From assembly GCF_009905375.1 (NCBI RefSeq), contig NW_027417105.1, positions 1 through 64,000 of the forward strand: a stretch of 64,000 bases of DNA. The letters run 5' to 3'. Numbering within the stretch: the stretch's first letter is position 1; each line of letters begins with the position of its first letter. The position numbers were made by a program, and so were the translations under genes. The notes beneath the pieces were generated by a model. The model was not told the DNA's origin. It was given only the letters and a program-made list of their open reading frames with translations, and made no database searches. The DNA is from Apium graveolens (taxonomy: Eukaryota; Streptophyta; Magnoliopsida; Apiales; Apiaceae). This document shows positions 43,286 to 55,866 of the stretch, in pieces.

Positions 43286-44596
43286 TGTTATACCCAAAAT
43301 TTGGCATTGGATTGACTCGGGTCAAATGCGGGCTAATTACAGTCAAATTCAGTATTGTGTTGTGAAAGTAAGGACGTCCAAGCTTACAGGACGCGCCTAC
43401 TTGGGAAGGGATATGTTATGAGGCGAGAAGAGTGCATGGTCAAGGAAGGACGCGCCCATGCTTTATGGACGCGTCAATATTTATGAAAGTGCTTGGCAGA
43501 TGAAATCTAATGGTGATGGGTGCTTTAGGGCGCGCCTACTTTAGCAAGGATGCGTCATTGAAAGTGAAATGTTGTGCACGATGGTTAGAGGGTACGGTGC
43601 AAGTCTAATAAGGTTAAGGACGCGCCCTATATTTTAGGACGTGTCCTGTGACTTTACATGTTATAAGAAATGATTAAAGCAGAGTTGGATTTATGGAGGT
43701 TAGGACGCGCCCACTTGGTTAGGACGCGTCCTGTGTCTGATCTATATACTTTTGATGTTGAATTCAGGACAAAGCTTGCATGGAGAGGAGCAATGGAGGA
43801 TTATTTTTGCTAATGTATTTGTTGCAGGTACTCTCTGAAGGATTCCCTCCTTGAGACGGTCAAGGAGGGGGATGTACGTGAAAAGCTTGAAGGCCTCCAG
43901 GGGTGTGCCTGATGATTGAAGGCCTCCTCCTGTATTCAACGGGTGTCCTCGTTGGGGATGTGGGGTTTAACTTTGGTGTGTGCTTTGGGAGCTCTGTTCT
44001 TGTATTCAACGGGTGTCCTCGTTGGAGAACTTTGTAGTCATCCTGCACTTTGCACCCAAGAGCTTGGGATCACCTGTCCTGCTATCTGGTGGGTTATCCT
44101 CATTCGGGGGACAGGGACGCGTCTGGCACTTGGGGTGAACCGTGGCTATACCTGCGTTCATAAATCAAGGGAGATAGCTGTAGCGGAGTGGTATCCTTGC
44201 GTAGGGAGATGCACTATCCGTGAAGTCCTACGATTGCGGACGAGCCTTGGGCCTTTGCGGTTGGGCCTCATAGTTGGACATTCCTAAAGCTAGCAGAAGA
44301 TGGATATCGGGTGGGCTTCTATTGGGCTTAGGAGTAAGAAGTCTCAATGCATTAGACTTCTTGTTCTACGAGAACTACGTCAGGCTTGATCCCTATATAA
44401 AGGGTACGTAGGCACATTGAAAGGGTAAGAAGTTGAGAGCCGATAAGAGAGCCACCACTTACTCTGAATAACCTCAGCCTAAAACAACCATAAACCACCA
44501 CACACCGCTTAAGTTTCCGGTAAAGAACCACCGTCACAGATCTTAGATCCGGCGAGAAACCTCAATCTTTGTTGTTACCAGATTCCTCCGTCAACA
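43286..44596 (+). repeat. Tat element 3' LTR (1311 bp)
   Basis: Pairs with 30911-32223. By eye about 30 substitutions and one 2-bp indel separate them. Several changes fall in the CGCG decamers; for example GGACGCGTCC is shortened to GGACGTCC at about 43373, and GGACGCGTCC has become GGACGCGCCC near 43447. It ends GTCAACA before ATTAT. Confidence 0.95.
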
Positions 44597-44601
44597 ATTA
44601 T
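44597..44601. other. Target-site duplication of the Tat element, right copy
   Basis: ATTAT, identical to 30906-30910. Confidence 0.95.
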
Positions 44602-47600
44602 CTAAATTAAAGACGACACAAATAGTGAAATAGTTATACTAATTTCAAATTTACTTTATAAATAAATTTATTTCAAATTTGTCACAAAAAAAAATTGAGG
44701 GACTTGCACTCGATTTGGATTTGGAAAAGTGTCATGAGCCTCAACTTCATTCACCTTAATGAGTGGTAAATCCTCATTAGGCCCAATGAGGATTACTAGC
44801 CCATCACCTACAAATGCAAAACAAAACAAATTATATTAAATCATTTTGACCCATGTATCTTTAACTAAATTAAAACAACACATTAAATTAAAATTAATTT
44901 TTTAATTAAACTATTTTAATTATGACAAAAAAATAAAAATATAAAGTATAGTGCATACAATGAGAAGAATGTGTAGTCCAAGTACATTTTGATTAGGCCA
45001 AACATTGCCTTGAAAATTGTACATTATCGGTCAACATTGTGGATTTGAACATTGAAAAAATCGTTGGATCAGGTCCACGTACATTTTGGTTACCTGCTTC
45101 AAAAATAGTACATTATCAGGATGGACAACATTGTGAATTTGATCATTCACCCAATCGAATTGATGGTTTGAAGGCAGTTTTAGATTATCTAAATTAAAAC
45201 AGACACAATTAGTAAATTAGTTATACTAATTTTCAATTTATTTTTTAACTAAAATAATTTCAAATTTGTCACAAACCAATGAATTACACAAAAAATTGAT
45301 CATTCAAATTTATGACAAATTTTTTTTTAGGATGGGCACCATTGTGGATTTGATCATTCAAAAAATCATTCACCGAATCAAACTAATTGTATGAATGCAG
45401 TTGTAGATTATCTAAGTAAAAACCAACACAATTAGTATATTATTTATACTAATTTTAAATTATTTTTACCTAAACTAATTTCAAATTTGTCACAACAAAA
45501 TGAATTACACAAAAAATTGTGCATATAAAAATAAGGGATTTCCACTAGATTTGGATTTGAAAAAGGGTAATGAGCCTCCTTGTTCATCAGCTAAACATGT
45601 AAACAAATAAATTATAATAAATCGTTTAGACACATGTATATTTAAATAAATTAAAATAACAAATTAAATTAAAATTAATTTTTTATTTAAACTAATTTTA
45701 AATTTCTGACAAAAGTAAAAATTATAATTATTATTCATACAATGAAAAGGAATGTGTAGTGGATCAGCGACTACATATATTAAATTAAAATTAAATTTTT
45801 ATTTAAAATAATTTTAAATTTCTCACAATAATAAAAATTATAATTATTATTCATACAGTGAAAAAGGAATGTGTAGTGGATCAGCCTCAAGATGAGGTAC
45901 ATTTTGGTTAGGCCCACCATTGGCTTGAAATCCCGGATGGGCAATATTATGGATTTGATCATTTAAAAAATTATTTACGCAATCAAATCAATTGTATGAA
46001 GGCAGTTGTAGATTATCTAAATAAAAATAAACACAATTAGTAAATTAGTTATATTAATTTTAAATTATTTTTTTAACTAGACTAATTTCAAATTTGTCAC
46101 AAAAAATGAAGGACATAAAAATTATGTATACCAAAATAAGGGACTTGCAGTGGATTTGGATTTGGAACCCGAGCATAAACTTCATTCAAAATAAAACAAA
46201 TTATATTCAATAATTTTAAGCCATGTATCTTTAACTAAATTAAAACAACACATTTAATTAGATTTACCTGTTTAATTAAATTAATTTTGAATTTCTTACA
46301 AAAAATAAAAATATAAATTATAATGCATATAATGATGAGGAATGTGTTCTGGATGAGGTCGAGGTATATTTTGGTTAGGCCCCGCATTTAATTGAAAATC
46401 GAGTCCATTATCCAGATGGGCAACATTGTGGATTTGATTATTCAAAAAATAATTCACCCAATAAAATGGATTGTATGAAGATAGTTGTAAATTATCTAAA
46501 TTAAAACATACACAATTAGTAAATTATATAGTTATACTAATTTTAAATTTACTTTTTTAACTAAACTAATTTCACAGTTGTCACAAAAAAATGAAATACA
46601 CAAAAAAATTGTGTATATCAAATTTGTGAAACATGCACCACTGGATTTGGATGTGGAACAATCAGTGGTGCATGCTGATATGGCCAACCAGAATTATTGG
46701 CTCATTAGCTAAACAAACAAAACAAATTATATTAAACTATTTTGACCCATGTATCTTTAACTAAATTAAAGCAATACATTAAATTAAAATTAATTTTTTA
46801 TTTAAACTAATTTTAAATTTCTGACAAAACAATTTTTAGGATGGGCAACATTGTGGATTTGATCATTCAAAAAATCAATCACCCAATCAAACTGATTGTA
46901 CGAAGGCAGTTGTAGATTATCTAAATAAAAACCAACACAATTAGTATATTATTTATACTTATTTTAAATTATTTTTTTACCTAAACTAATTTCAAATTTG
47001 TCGCAACAAAATGAATTACATAAAAAATTGTGCATATAAAAATAAGGGATTTGGAGTGGATATGGATTTGGAAAAGGGTAATGAGCCTCCTTCTTCATCA
47101 GCAAAACAAGTAAACAAATAAATTATAATAAATCATTTTGACTCGTGTATCTTTAACTAAATTAAAACAACACATTAAATTAAAATTACTTTTTTATTTA
47201 AACTAATTTTAAATTTCTGACAAAAATAAAAATTATAATTATTATTCATACAATGAAAAGGAATGTGTAGTGGATCAGCCTCAGGGCAGGTACATTAAAT
47301 TAAAATTAATTTTTTATTTAAACTAATTTTAAATTTCTAAAAAAAATAAAAATTAGTATTAGTATTCATACAATGAAAATGAATGTGTAATGGATAAGCT
47401 TCAGGACAAGGTATATTTTGGTTAGGCCCACCATTGGCTTGAAATCCAGTACATTATGAGGATGGGCAATATTGTGTATTTCATCATTTAAAAAATTATT
47501 TACCCAATTGTATGAAGACAGTTGTAGATTATCTAAATTAAAATAGACACAATTAGTAAATTTGTAATATTAATTTTAAATTATTTTTTTAACTAGACTA

Positions 47601-48236
47601 ATTTCAAATTTGTCACAGAAAATGAAGGACATAAAAAATTATATTTACCAAAATAAGGGATTTGCACTGATTTGGATTTGGAACTCGCACATGAACTTCA
47701 TTTACCTTTTTTTTTTGAAAGCAACTTCATTCACCTTAATCAGTGGTGCATGCTCATTCGGCCCAATAAAAAATTAATGGCTCATCATCTAAACAAGTAA
47801 ACAAAACAACATATTTAATTAAAATTAACTGTTTAATTAAACTAATTTTAAATTTCTTACAAAAAATAAAAATATAAATTATAATGTATACAATGATGAG
47901 GAATGTGTAGTGGGTCAGCCTGAGGTCCAGGTAAATTTTGGTTAGGCCCTACATTTGATTGAAAATAATGTCCATTATCGAGATGTGCAACATTGTGGAT
48001 TTCCATCATTCAAAATATAATTCATCCAATAAAATCCATTGTATGAAGGCAGTTGTAAATTATCTAAACTAAAACATAAGCAATTAGTAAATTATATAGT
48101 TGTCACAAAAAAATGAATTACACAAAAAAAATTGTGCATAACAAATTTGTGAAACATACACCACTGGATTTGGATGTGGAATAGGGTCATGAGCATGAAC
48201 TTCATTTACCTTAATCAGTGATGCTGATGTAAATTT
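44597..48236. repeat. Half-kilobase tandem array, segment right of the Tat insertion
   Basis: Same unit as at 29270-30910 and 1-2380. Unit-start motifs are near 44985, 45078, 45900, 46369, 47413 and 47936, with shortened units near 45325 and 46836 that start at GGATGGGCAACATT. From 45903 it is colinear with the start of the window. Together with the left segment the array spans about 5.3 kb once the Tat element is removed. Confidence 0.85.
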
Positions 48237-48289
48237 TTTTTTACATGGGCGCTAAGAGCAACCATGGCCGTCTCTATTCTACTTTTTTT

Positions 48290-49310
48290 AGTAGTGATTA
48301 TACTTATTATAATTATTATATAAAAATTAACTATGTATAAAATTCTATTGAATTAAACAGGTTAAAATTGAATAGTATTTTTAAAGAAAAAATGAATAAT
48401 AAGTTCAATATTACATGAATTTAGGAAAATTCACTTAAAAATGACTAAGATGAAGGTATATTTAGAAAAATATAATGTTTACTTAAAATAAAAAATTATA
48501 ATTAGCTTACCTCGTTTGTTATTTATTTGAGGCAATTATGGAATATTTAATATTTAATATAATTTACAGTATTCATTTTAAGAAGATTTTTTTTATAAAA
48601 TTATGTTATATATGTATATATGTATATATATAACTTTGATTTATAGCTTTCTATGTTCTTCCGTAATTTTCATGTCTTATTGTTTAGATTTTATATTTTT
48701 TTCTAGGTTTATCTTTTTTGTGCTCTTCCCATTATTTTTGATTTATTCATATTACTATATCTCACATACTTTGAATGTTATATTGAGTTTTTCAGTATAT
48801 ATATAAATATATAAATATTTTACTATATATATATTTTTATAAATATATTTATATATATAATATTTATAGGGGGTTGTTTAAATAGAAAAAATCTTAAAAT
48901 TAAAACTAGAAACAACACTTTAAAACCTAACCCACTTCCAACATCACCTACACACAAGCTGGTTCTCTATCACATTCTTTACTCTCCATTATAACTAATC
49001 AACCACCACCTCCAATCTACCTCAACCCACCACCATGTATGATCTATCTCCACGTGCCATCATTATATATCACTAAATTCTTCGATTTCTACAATCAACT
49101 ACCTTCAAACATTATTTATATTATATAAATAAATAGTTTGTATAAGTGGAAAATGATTAAGATGATCAAAGTTGGAAATACATAACAAGGGTGTTGGTGT
49201 TTGGGGTCTATTGAAGTGATTACTCTGAAATACAAGAAATTTTGTATTGACCAAATATAAAATTATTGAACAATCACCGATAACGACCATCAATTTCCAA
49301 TAAAAATGAA
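48290..49310 (+). repeat. Dispersed repeat 'A', full-length copy (copy 2)
   Basis: Counterpart of 2430-3450, nearly identical, with a few small indels in the TATA-rich stretch and an added ATGTATG near 49034. Confidence 0.7.
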
Positions 49311-49806
49311 ATAGTTTACCTTCTAATTAAGACCCTGAAAAAATGAAAGAGTTTGATGGAAATTATGCTTTGCTGAAAAAATAAGAAATGTCCACATTTC
49401 GGTTTCCCTTAAATATGTCTGATGATGAACCTCTCTCCATTCATACTACAAGTAAACTAGTGTACATATTAAAATCTGTTTTCACACAAAAATTTATTTC
49501 TTTTAATTCTATTTTTATTTGTGGACCAATGTATAATAAATTATAGTGAAGTTTTGTTTTATGACAATAGAAATGTATTGATCATCGGTACACTTTTGAT
49601 ATAATAAGTTAGCTAGTATCATTATAAAGACCTTGCTCACATGTGTAGCATTTTTTTGTAATACACTTTTTGTTGTGCACACACCTCCCAGGGGAGGAAA
49701 TTCAATCAATTTACTATAATTTGTAGTCAAGATATTGTTATTCGATTTTCTCAATGTAATGTTCATATTTTATTAGTTGTTAAGAGAAGCCCACTCTAGA
49801 TGAGTA

Positions 49807-50178
49807 TTGAGTCTATGTCGGCATTTGGCCCGTTCCCCAGAATCCAGACGTTTAAACGTTGTTCTCAGGAAAAAGGGTTCACGTGAAGGATCGGCAATAA
49901 CTTTAATTGTTGACTTTGTGAATGTTGTTGAGAATACACGCACCTTGCAACCTAATGACCCAAAAAATCTTTTAGATGATATGGTGGAAATCCTTCATAA
50001 ATTGGAATATAATGGGTTTGATGTCAATGTAGTATGTGAGCATGTAGTGCAATTGCTATCAATAAAGGACAAGCGGGAAGAACATAAAGCTAAGGCAAAG
50101 AAACCTACTGATCAGATCGAGGAAGCGGAAGAAAAAATTAAAGATTTGAATAATCGCATACATTTACTACAAGATTAG
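49807..50178 (+). pseudogene. Coiled-coil coding fragment, left foldback arm (copy 2)
   Basis: 123 codons; counterpart of 3949-4338. It lacks the 18-bp tandem duplication of copy 1 (SLCRHLA once, not twice) and has small substitutions (for example N for I in NDPKNLLDDM). Same coiled-coil tail. Family not recognised. Confidence 0.45.
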
Positions 50179-50519
50179 CTTACCTTGCTTTGTCAATTAA
50201 AGAGGAAAATAATTCAACTGTTGCTCATCTGAAATAAGACAGATAGAGAATGACTATCTCCGTATGACCGCATTATGCATGTTTTTCCTTTTTTGGGAAT
50301 TCTCAATCATTCATAAATTATTTTTTTCATTATATTGGTTAGTTTCACAATAAAGTCAGTATGTGACACTAACCAATAAGATGAAAGAAATATATTATGA
50401 ATTATTGAGAGTCCCCTAAAACAAAAATATGCATAATCCCCTCATACGGAGATAGTCCTTCTCTATCTGTCTTATTTCAGATGAGCGACAGTTGAATCTT
50501 TCTGCTCTTTAGTTTATAA

Positions 50520-50980
50520 AACCAAGGCAAGCTCTTCTTGTAGTAAACCTATGCGATTATTCAAATCATTGATTTTTTCTTCCTCTTCCTCAATCTGACT
50601 TATAGCTTCCTTTGCCTTAGTTTTAAGTTCATCCTGCTTGTCCTTTATTGATAGCAATTACGCTACACGATAACCTACTACATTGACTTGAAACCCATTA
50701 TATTCCAATTCATGAAGGATTTCCACCATATCCTCTAAAAATTTTTTTGGGTCATCAGGTTGCAAGATGCATGTCTTCTCAATAACATTGACAAAGCCAA
50801 CCATTAAATTTATTGTCGAACCTTCACGAGAACCCTCTTTTTCTGAGAACAAGGTTTGAAAGCATGGATTTTGGGGGAGGGCAAATGCCTACATAAACTC
50901 AATACTCTTTCAGAGTGGGCTTTTCTTAATAAATGGTAAAATATGATCATTATATTGAGAGGATCGGATAACAATATCTT
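50520..50980 (-). pseudogene. Coiled-coil coding fragment, right foldback arm, nonsense-broken (copy 2)
   Basis: Counterpart of 4674-5135. A CAA-to-TAA change at 50660-50658 stops the frame after GYRVA, so the open part is 50658-50852 and the coiled coil is cut off. A one-base difference in the G run near 50870 also breaks the upstream part of the frame seen in copy 1. Confidence 0.5.
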
Positions 50981-51265
50981 GAATACAATTTGTAGTGCAT
51001 TGATTAACTTTCCTCCCTCGTAAGGTGCCTACATTAGCAAAAAGTGTATTACAAAAAACAGCTACACATGTAAGCAAGGCCTTCAATATTACACTAGCTA
51101 ACTTATTATATCAAAATTCTACCGAGGATCAATATATTGTGATGGTAAGAAAACAAAATATTGACTCAGTTTATTGTACATTGGTCCATAAATAAAAATT
51201 GAATGAAAAGTAATAACATTTCGTGTGAAAACGAATTTTAATATGTACACTAGCTTACTTGTAAT

Positions 51266-54123
51266 CAGTGACGAGGCTAGTTGGGGTCATGCAGGGTCCT
51301 TTGACCCATTACACTAAAAATTTTATTATTAAATTTTATATATTAAAAGATAAATAATAAGGTTTTGTACTGTAACCCCAATAACTAAAGAGACCAGGTC
51401 ATCTGTCACTAACCAATTGATCTGGTCATCTGTATTCTACTTTACCGCACAACTGCCCCAACAACACGATAAATCCTACAAGATGATAACATAAGTTACT
51501 ATCCCCACAAAAATAAATAAGGCATCAGTGTTCACCATTCTCAATATTTATATTCTCTCTACTAGGTTTATTTAAGTTATAATATTTTATACTCATAAAT
51601 TGTAACGTGTGTTTGCAGGAAAATGTTAAAATTTTCTGACAAAGTTAAAAGGCCATTGATTTTGGAAGGCAATAATGGGTCAAATGGAGAACCAGAATGT
51701 AAAATTAGCAAAGCTGGATTAAAAAAAAAGAAAGTTCAAAATGATATGGAGGTAAATTATGAGGATATAGTCCGGGACTCCGAAAATCTATTGAAGAACT
51801 TGATTCTCCAATTCGAGATGAGGTGAGAAGACCTTACATTCTTGTTGGACCTTGTCAACCATTAGCATAAAATTTTCCATCGACTATCATTTCAGGAAAA
51901 AATAGATGTTTCCAAAAGAGTTGGTTTGAAACATGTCATTGGTTGGAATATAGTGAGTCAAAAGATGCTGCATTTTGTTTTTTATGCAATCTATTTAGAG
52001 GAAACAAGGAATGAATAGTATTTGGTGTTGCAGTTTTTATGAAAAAAGGGTTTCGAAATTGGAAGAGGGCATTAAAAAGATTTAAAGACCATGTTGGAGA
52101 GTTAAGGAGTGCTGATCGTGACTGCGAAACACAATATTTTGCTTATATAGATCAAAGGCAAAGTATAGTACACAGTGTCTCAGATGCAAAAGGTAGATTG
52201 GACGGGCTTACAGAACTCGATTAACAGCAAGTGTCGATGTTGTCCGTTTACTTCTTAGAAGTGGTTAAGCTTTTCGCGGGAATGATGAGTCGGAACATTC
52301 ATCCTATAATGGTAATTTCTTGGAAATTCTACATTGGTATAGTGAATGGTCTCCTGAAGTACAAAAATGTATGCCTAAAAAATGCTCCAAGAAATAATCA
52401 ACTCACTTCCTCCGACATTCAGAAAGACATTGTTAGTGCTTGCACATAATAAACTATTAAAGTTATCATCCACGATATTTGAAATTGTGTGTTTTCTATA
52501 TTGGTAGATGTTGCGTGTGATAGTTCAGTGAATGAACAAATGCCTTTTATTTTACGATATGTGGATATGTTCGGTGAGGTACTCGAATATTTTATTGGAG
52601 TGACACATGTTAGTGACACATCTACTATATCTCTGAAACTTGCCGTTGAGAATGTTTTGACAAAACATGGTCTATCAATTTCAAAAGTTAGAGGACAAGG
52701 ATATGATGGAGCTTTAAATATGAGAGAAGAGCTTAATGGAATGAAGACACTCATTTTGAAGGAAATTCCCAGCGCAGGGTATGTTCATTATTTTTCTCAC
52801 CAACTTCAACTAGTTGTGGTATCTGTTGCAAAAGAGATTCAATTCATGGGTCAATTTTTTGACTATGTTTCCATGATTGTTAATATGGTTGGTGCTTCTT
52901 GTAAGAGAAATGATGCTCTTAGACACAAACAACAGGATCACATTGTTCAAAATTTAGAAAAGTCTGAAAAAACAACTGGAACACGAATGTATCAGGAAAT
53001 AAGTTTGGCTAGACCGGGTGAAACACGTTGGGGATCATATTATAAAACCATAATTCCTATATTGGCTATGTGGTCTACAGTATTGGAAGTTCTTGGAGAT
53101 GTAGATAATGATGGTGTTTGTTAGAAATAATGTGGTACAGTTCTTGGCTTGGTTGACAAAATGGAGAGCTACAAATTCATATTTATAGCTCACTTGATGA
53201 GAGATATTTTGGGCTTAACCTTAGAGTTATCTTATTTTCTTCAACAGAAAAAACAGAATATTGTATCTTCCATTGGTTTGGTTGACACAACAAAAATACG
53301 ATTACAAAAAATGAGAGATGATGGCTGAGATAATTTTTTGGAAGCTATTAAATTATTTTGCTTGAAATATAATATGTGCATCATCAATATGGAAGACCGT
53401 GTTCCTAGTCGCCTTCGAGCTCAAACTGCCCCAACTTACCACCATTATTTTTATGTTGACATTTTTTGTCAGTTATCATTTCTTTCACTCTTGTATGAGT
53501 ATTTTTATATATATAGTGACTTATTAATGTGCATATCATGTCTTGATCCTAGAAATTCATTTGATAAATTTATTCAGTCAAGGTTACTTCACCTTGATGA
53601 ACTATATCCAGACGATTTCTCTTCCTCAGATATGATGCAATTGAACGAGCAACTCAAGGTTTACATAATTGAAATGCGGCGAAAGAAACATTTTCCTAAT
53701 CTCGATGGTATTGGAGTTCTCGCCAAAAAAATGGTTGAGTTAGATTTTCATCGTGCATTTCATTTGGTGTATCGACTAATGGAGTTGGCTTTGGTTCTAC
53801 CGGTTGCAACGACTAGTGTTGACAGGACTTTTTTGGCTATGAAAATCATTAAAACCGATTTGCGTAATAAGATTGATGATGATTTTCTTAATGACTGCAT
53901 GGTCTGCTATATTGAGAAAGAAATATTTCTTCAAGCAGATAATGAAGTTATATTGGATCATTTTGAGAAGATAAAAACCCGTAGAAATTTGTTGCCAGAA
54001 AAAAAAATAGTGGCTCTTTTTATGAACATTGTAAAATTTAATTTCTATTAAATACTACTAGAATTTTTTTTAGTTATAATTATATTGTGCCCCCAATTTA
54101 ATATAATCCTTGCTTCGTCACTG
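51266..54123 (+). mobile_element. hAT transposon, degenerate (copy 2)
   Basis: Counterpart of 5427-8283 with the same terminal repeats, and with flanks CTTGTAAT (51258-51265) and CTTGTAGT (54124-54131). The identical target duplication, including its mismatch, shows that this is a duplicated copy and not a second insertion. Confidence 0.92.
51623..54051 (+). pseudogene. hAT transposase relic (copy 2)
   Basis: Same pieces and same stops as in copy 1. The open parts include 52489-53124 (211 codons, with the PGETRWGSYYKTI block) and 53338-54051 (237 codons, with the LPVATTSVDRTF dimerisation block). It differs from copy 1 by scattered substitutions, for example Cys for Phe near 52902 and Glu for Lys near 53915. 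No new disabling changes are obvious. Confidence 0.88.
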
Positions 54124-54279
54124 CTTGTAGTATGAGAAGCAGTCTTTATAGCTTTAAACAGTATGGAGAGAGGTCGTGGTGGGACATATTTAAGGGAAAC
54201 CAAAATGCGGACATTTCTTACTCTTCTAGCGAAGCATCATTTCCATCAAACTCTCTTATTTTTATAGCACCACGGTCTT

Positions 54280-55866
54280 AATTAGGAGGTAGACGAATAG
54301 TTTTAATTTAAATAAAAACTAAACAAAAATGACGGCTTACCAACAAAGAGTTAACAATAAGTTCTATATGAACACTAACTTGTTCAAATCTTGAGTGTTT
54401 CAAACCATTTGGAGAGAGGGTCATCATCAAGCAATTTCAATGGTGGTACAAGGAGGGTGGACTTTCATAAATATTTTTCCTAAAGAGCATGCACAATTAT
54501 TATGAGGTAAAATAGATGCTAGATGACTAGGTAACTAATGATGGTGGTAAGTTTTACCAAATACACTTTTTGTACCTTGAGTTGCACACAGGTCTATATG
54601 GGCTTCTTCTTCTTCCTTTTTTTAAACATATATTTTCTTCTTTTTCAACTATACTTTATTCTATAATAAACATCTAATTTTTTTTCTAAAAAAATGTTGG
54701 GATTATAATAAAAAATTATATTAATTTTTAAATTTGAGTGAATTAGGCAATTTTTAAAACATAAATTGTGCCATGGCTTATGTGTTGGTAGGTTCAACAC
54801 ATAAGAGCATTGAGAAATAAATAAATATATAACTCAATATCTAAAAAATGTTTAGAGCTTATGTAGGGATTTATATAGAAAATTATATAGACGGTATATA
54901 TAACTCAATATCTATTTAAGAGCATTGAGAAATAAATAAATATATATGTGTGTGTATATGTATGTGTGTGTATTTATGTGTTACTCTAATTTCTAATTAT
55001 CATATCATAGATGTCAATACATCAAATTGAACAAAATAAAAATAACAAGTTATGAAACAATGTACAAAGTGAAAATATTATATGTAGATCATGAGCGCGT
55101 TAAATTTCACCAATTACAAATAAACAAGTTATGAAATAAAGTTGAAAGTGAAAATTGTACCTGAGATCTTATAGCAGACATGGACAGTGGTGTTGAAATT
55201 GGGGTAAATATGCAGGGGAGTTTTGTTTTTAGGGAGGGTGTGTGTTCTGATGGTGAGATCTTTTAGTAGACATGGACAATGGTGTTGAAATTGGGGTAAA
55301 TGTGCAAGGAAGATTTATTTTTGGGGAGGGTTTGTGTTGGTGAGGGAGAGAGGCGCACTAGAATGACACATGTGATAATGTGTGTTTGTAAACATACCAT
55401 AGAATTTATATGCAAACATAATCTTTTTCTTTTTCTAAAATAAAAAAGGAACATTATAGGTATTATAATTATTATACAAAAATTAACTATGTATAAAATT
55501 CTAATGAATTAAACACATTAACATTGAATAGTATTTTTAAAGAATAAATGAATATACTAAGTTCAATATTACATGAATTTAAGAAAATTTACTTAAAAAT
55601 GACTAAGATAAAGTTATAGTTAGAAAAATATAACGTTTACTTAAAATAAAAAAAAAATTATAATTAGGTTACCTCGTTTGTTATTTACTTGAGGTAATTA
55701 TGGAATATTTAATATTTAATATAATTTACAGTATCCATTTTAAGAAGATTTTTTTTATAACATTATATTATATATGTATATATATAAATATTTATATATG
55801 TATATATTTAAATATTTATATACGTATATATATTACTTTGATTTATAGCTTTCTAAGTTCTTCCAT
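54280..55866. repeat. Repeat-family DNA and repeat 'A' fragment, no gene (copy 2)
   Basis: Counterpart of 8440-10028. A small deletion near 54463 (about 13 bp relative to 8626) shifts the offset. The part from about 55457 to 55866 is the truncated repeat A, ending at TTCTTCCATAATT, where insertion X begins. The 95-codon frame at 55700-55987 runs across the repeat/insertion junction and is not a gene. Confidence 0.6.

Larger units (their letters stand above)
30911..44596 (+). mobile_element. Complete Ty3/gypsy LTR retrotransposon of the Tat type, 13.7 kb
   Basis: Perfect 5-bp target duplication, LTRs of 1313 and 1311 bp starting TGTTATACCC and ending GTCAACA, a primer-binding site at the 5' LTR edge, one uninterrupted gag-pol frame, a polypurine tract, and an extra antisense gene between pol and the 3' LTR. 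Dual RNase H domains and antisense extra genes are known from the plant Tat lineage, so I place it there. By eye the LTRs differ at about 30 positions (near 98% identity), so insertion is fairly recent. The RT active-site change suggests that this copy cannot reverse-transcribe on its own. It is inserted in the half-kilobase tandem array. Confidence 0.96.
49305..54280. mobile_element. Foldback-like element with inserted hAT (copy 2)
   Basis: Counterpart of 3447-8440. The centre of symmetry is near 50355. The inverted coding fragments are at 49807-50178 (+) and 50520-50980 (-). The hAT element again splits the right arm. Confidence 0.7.
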
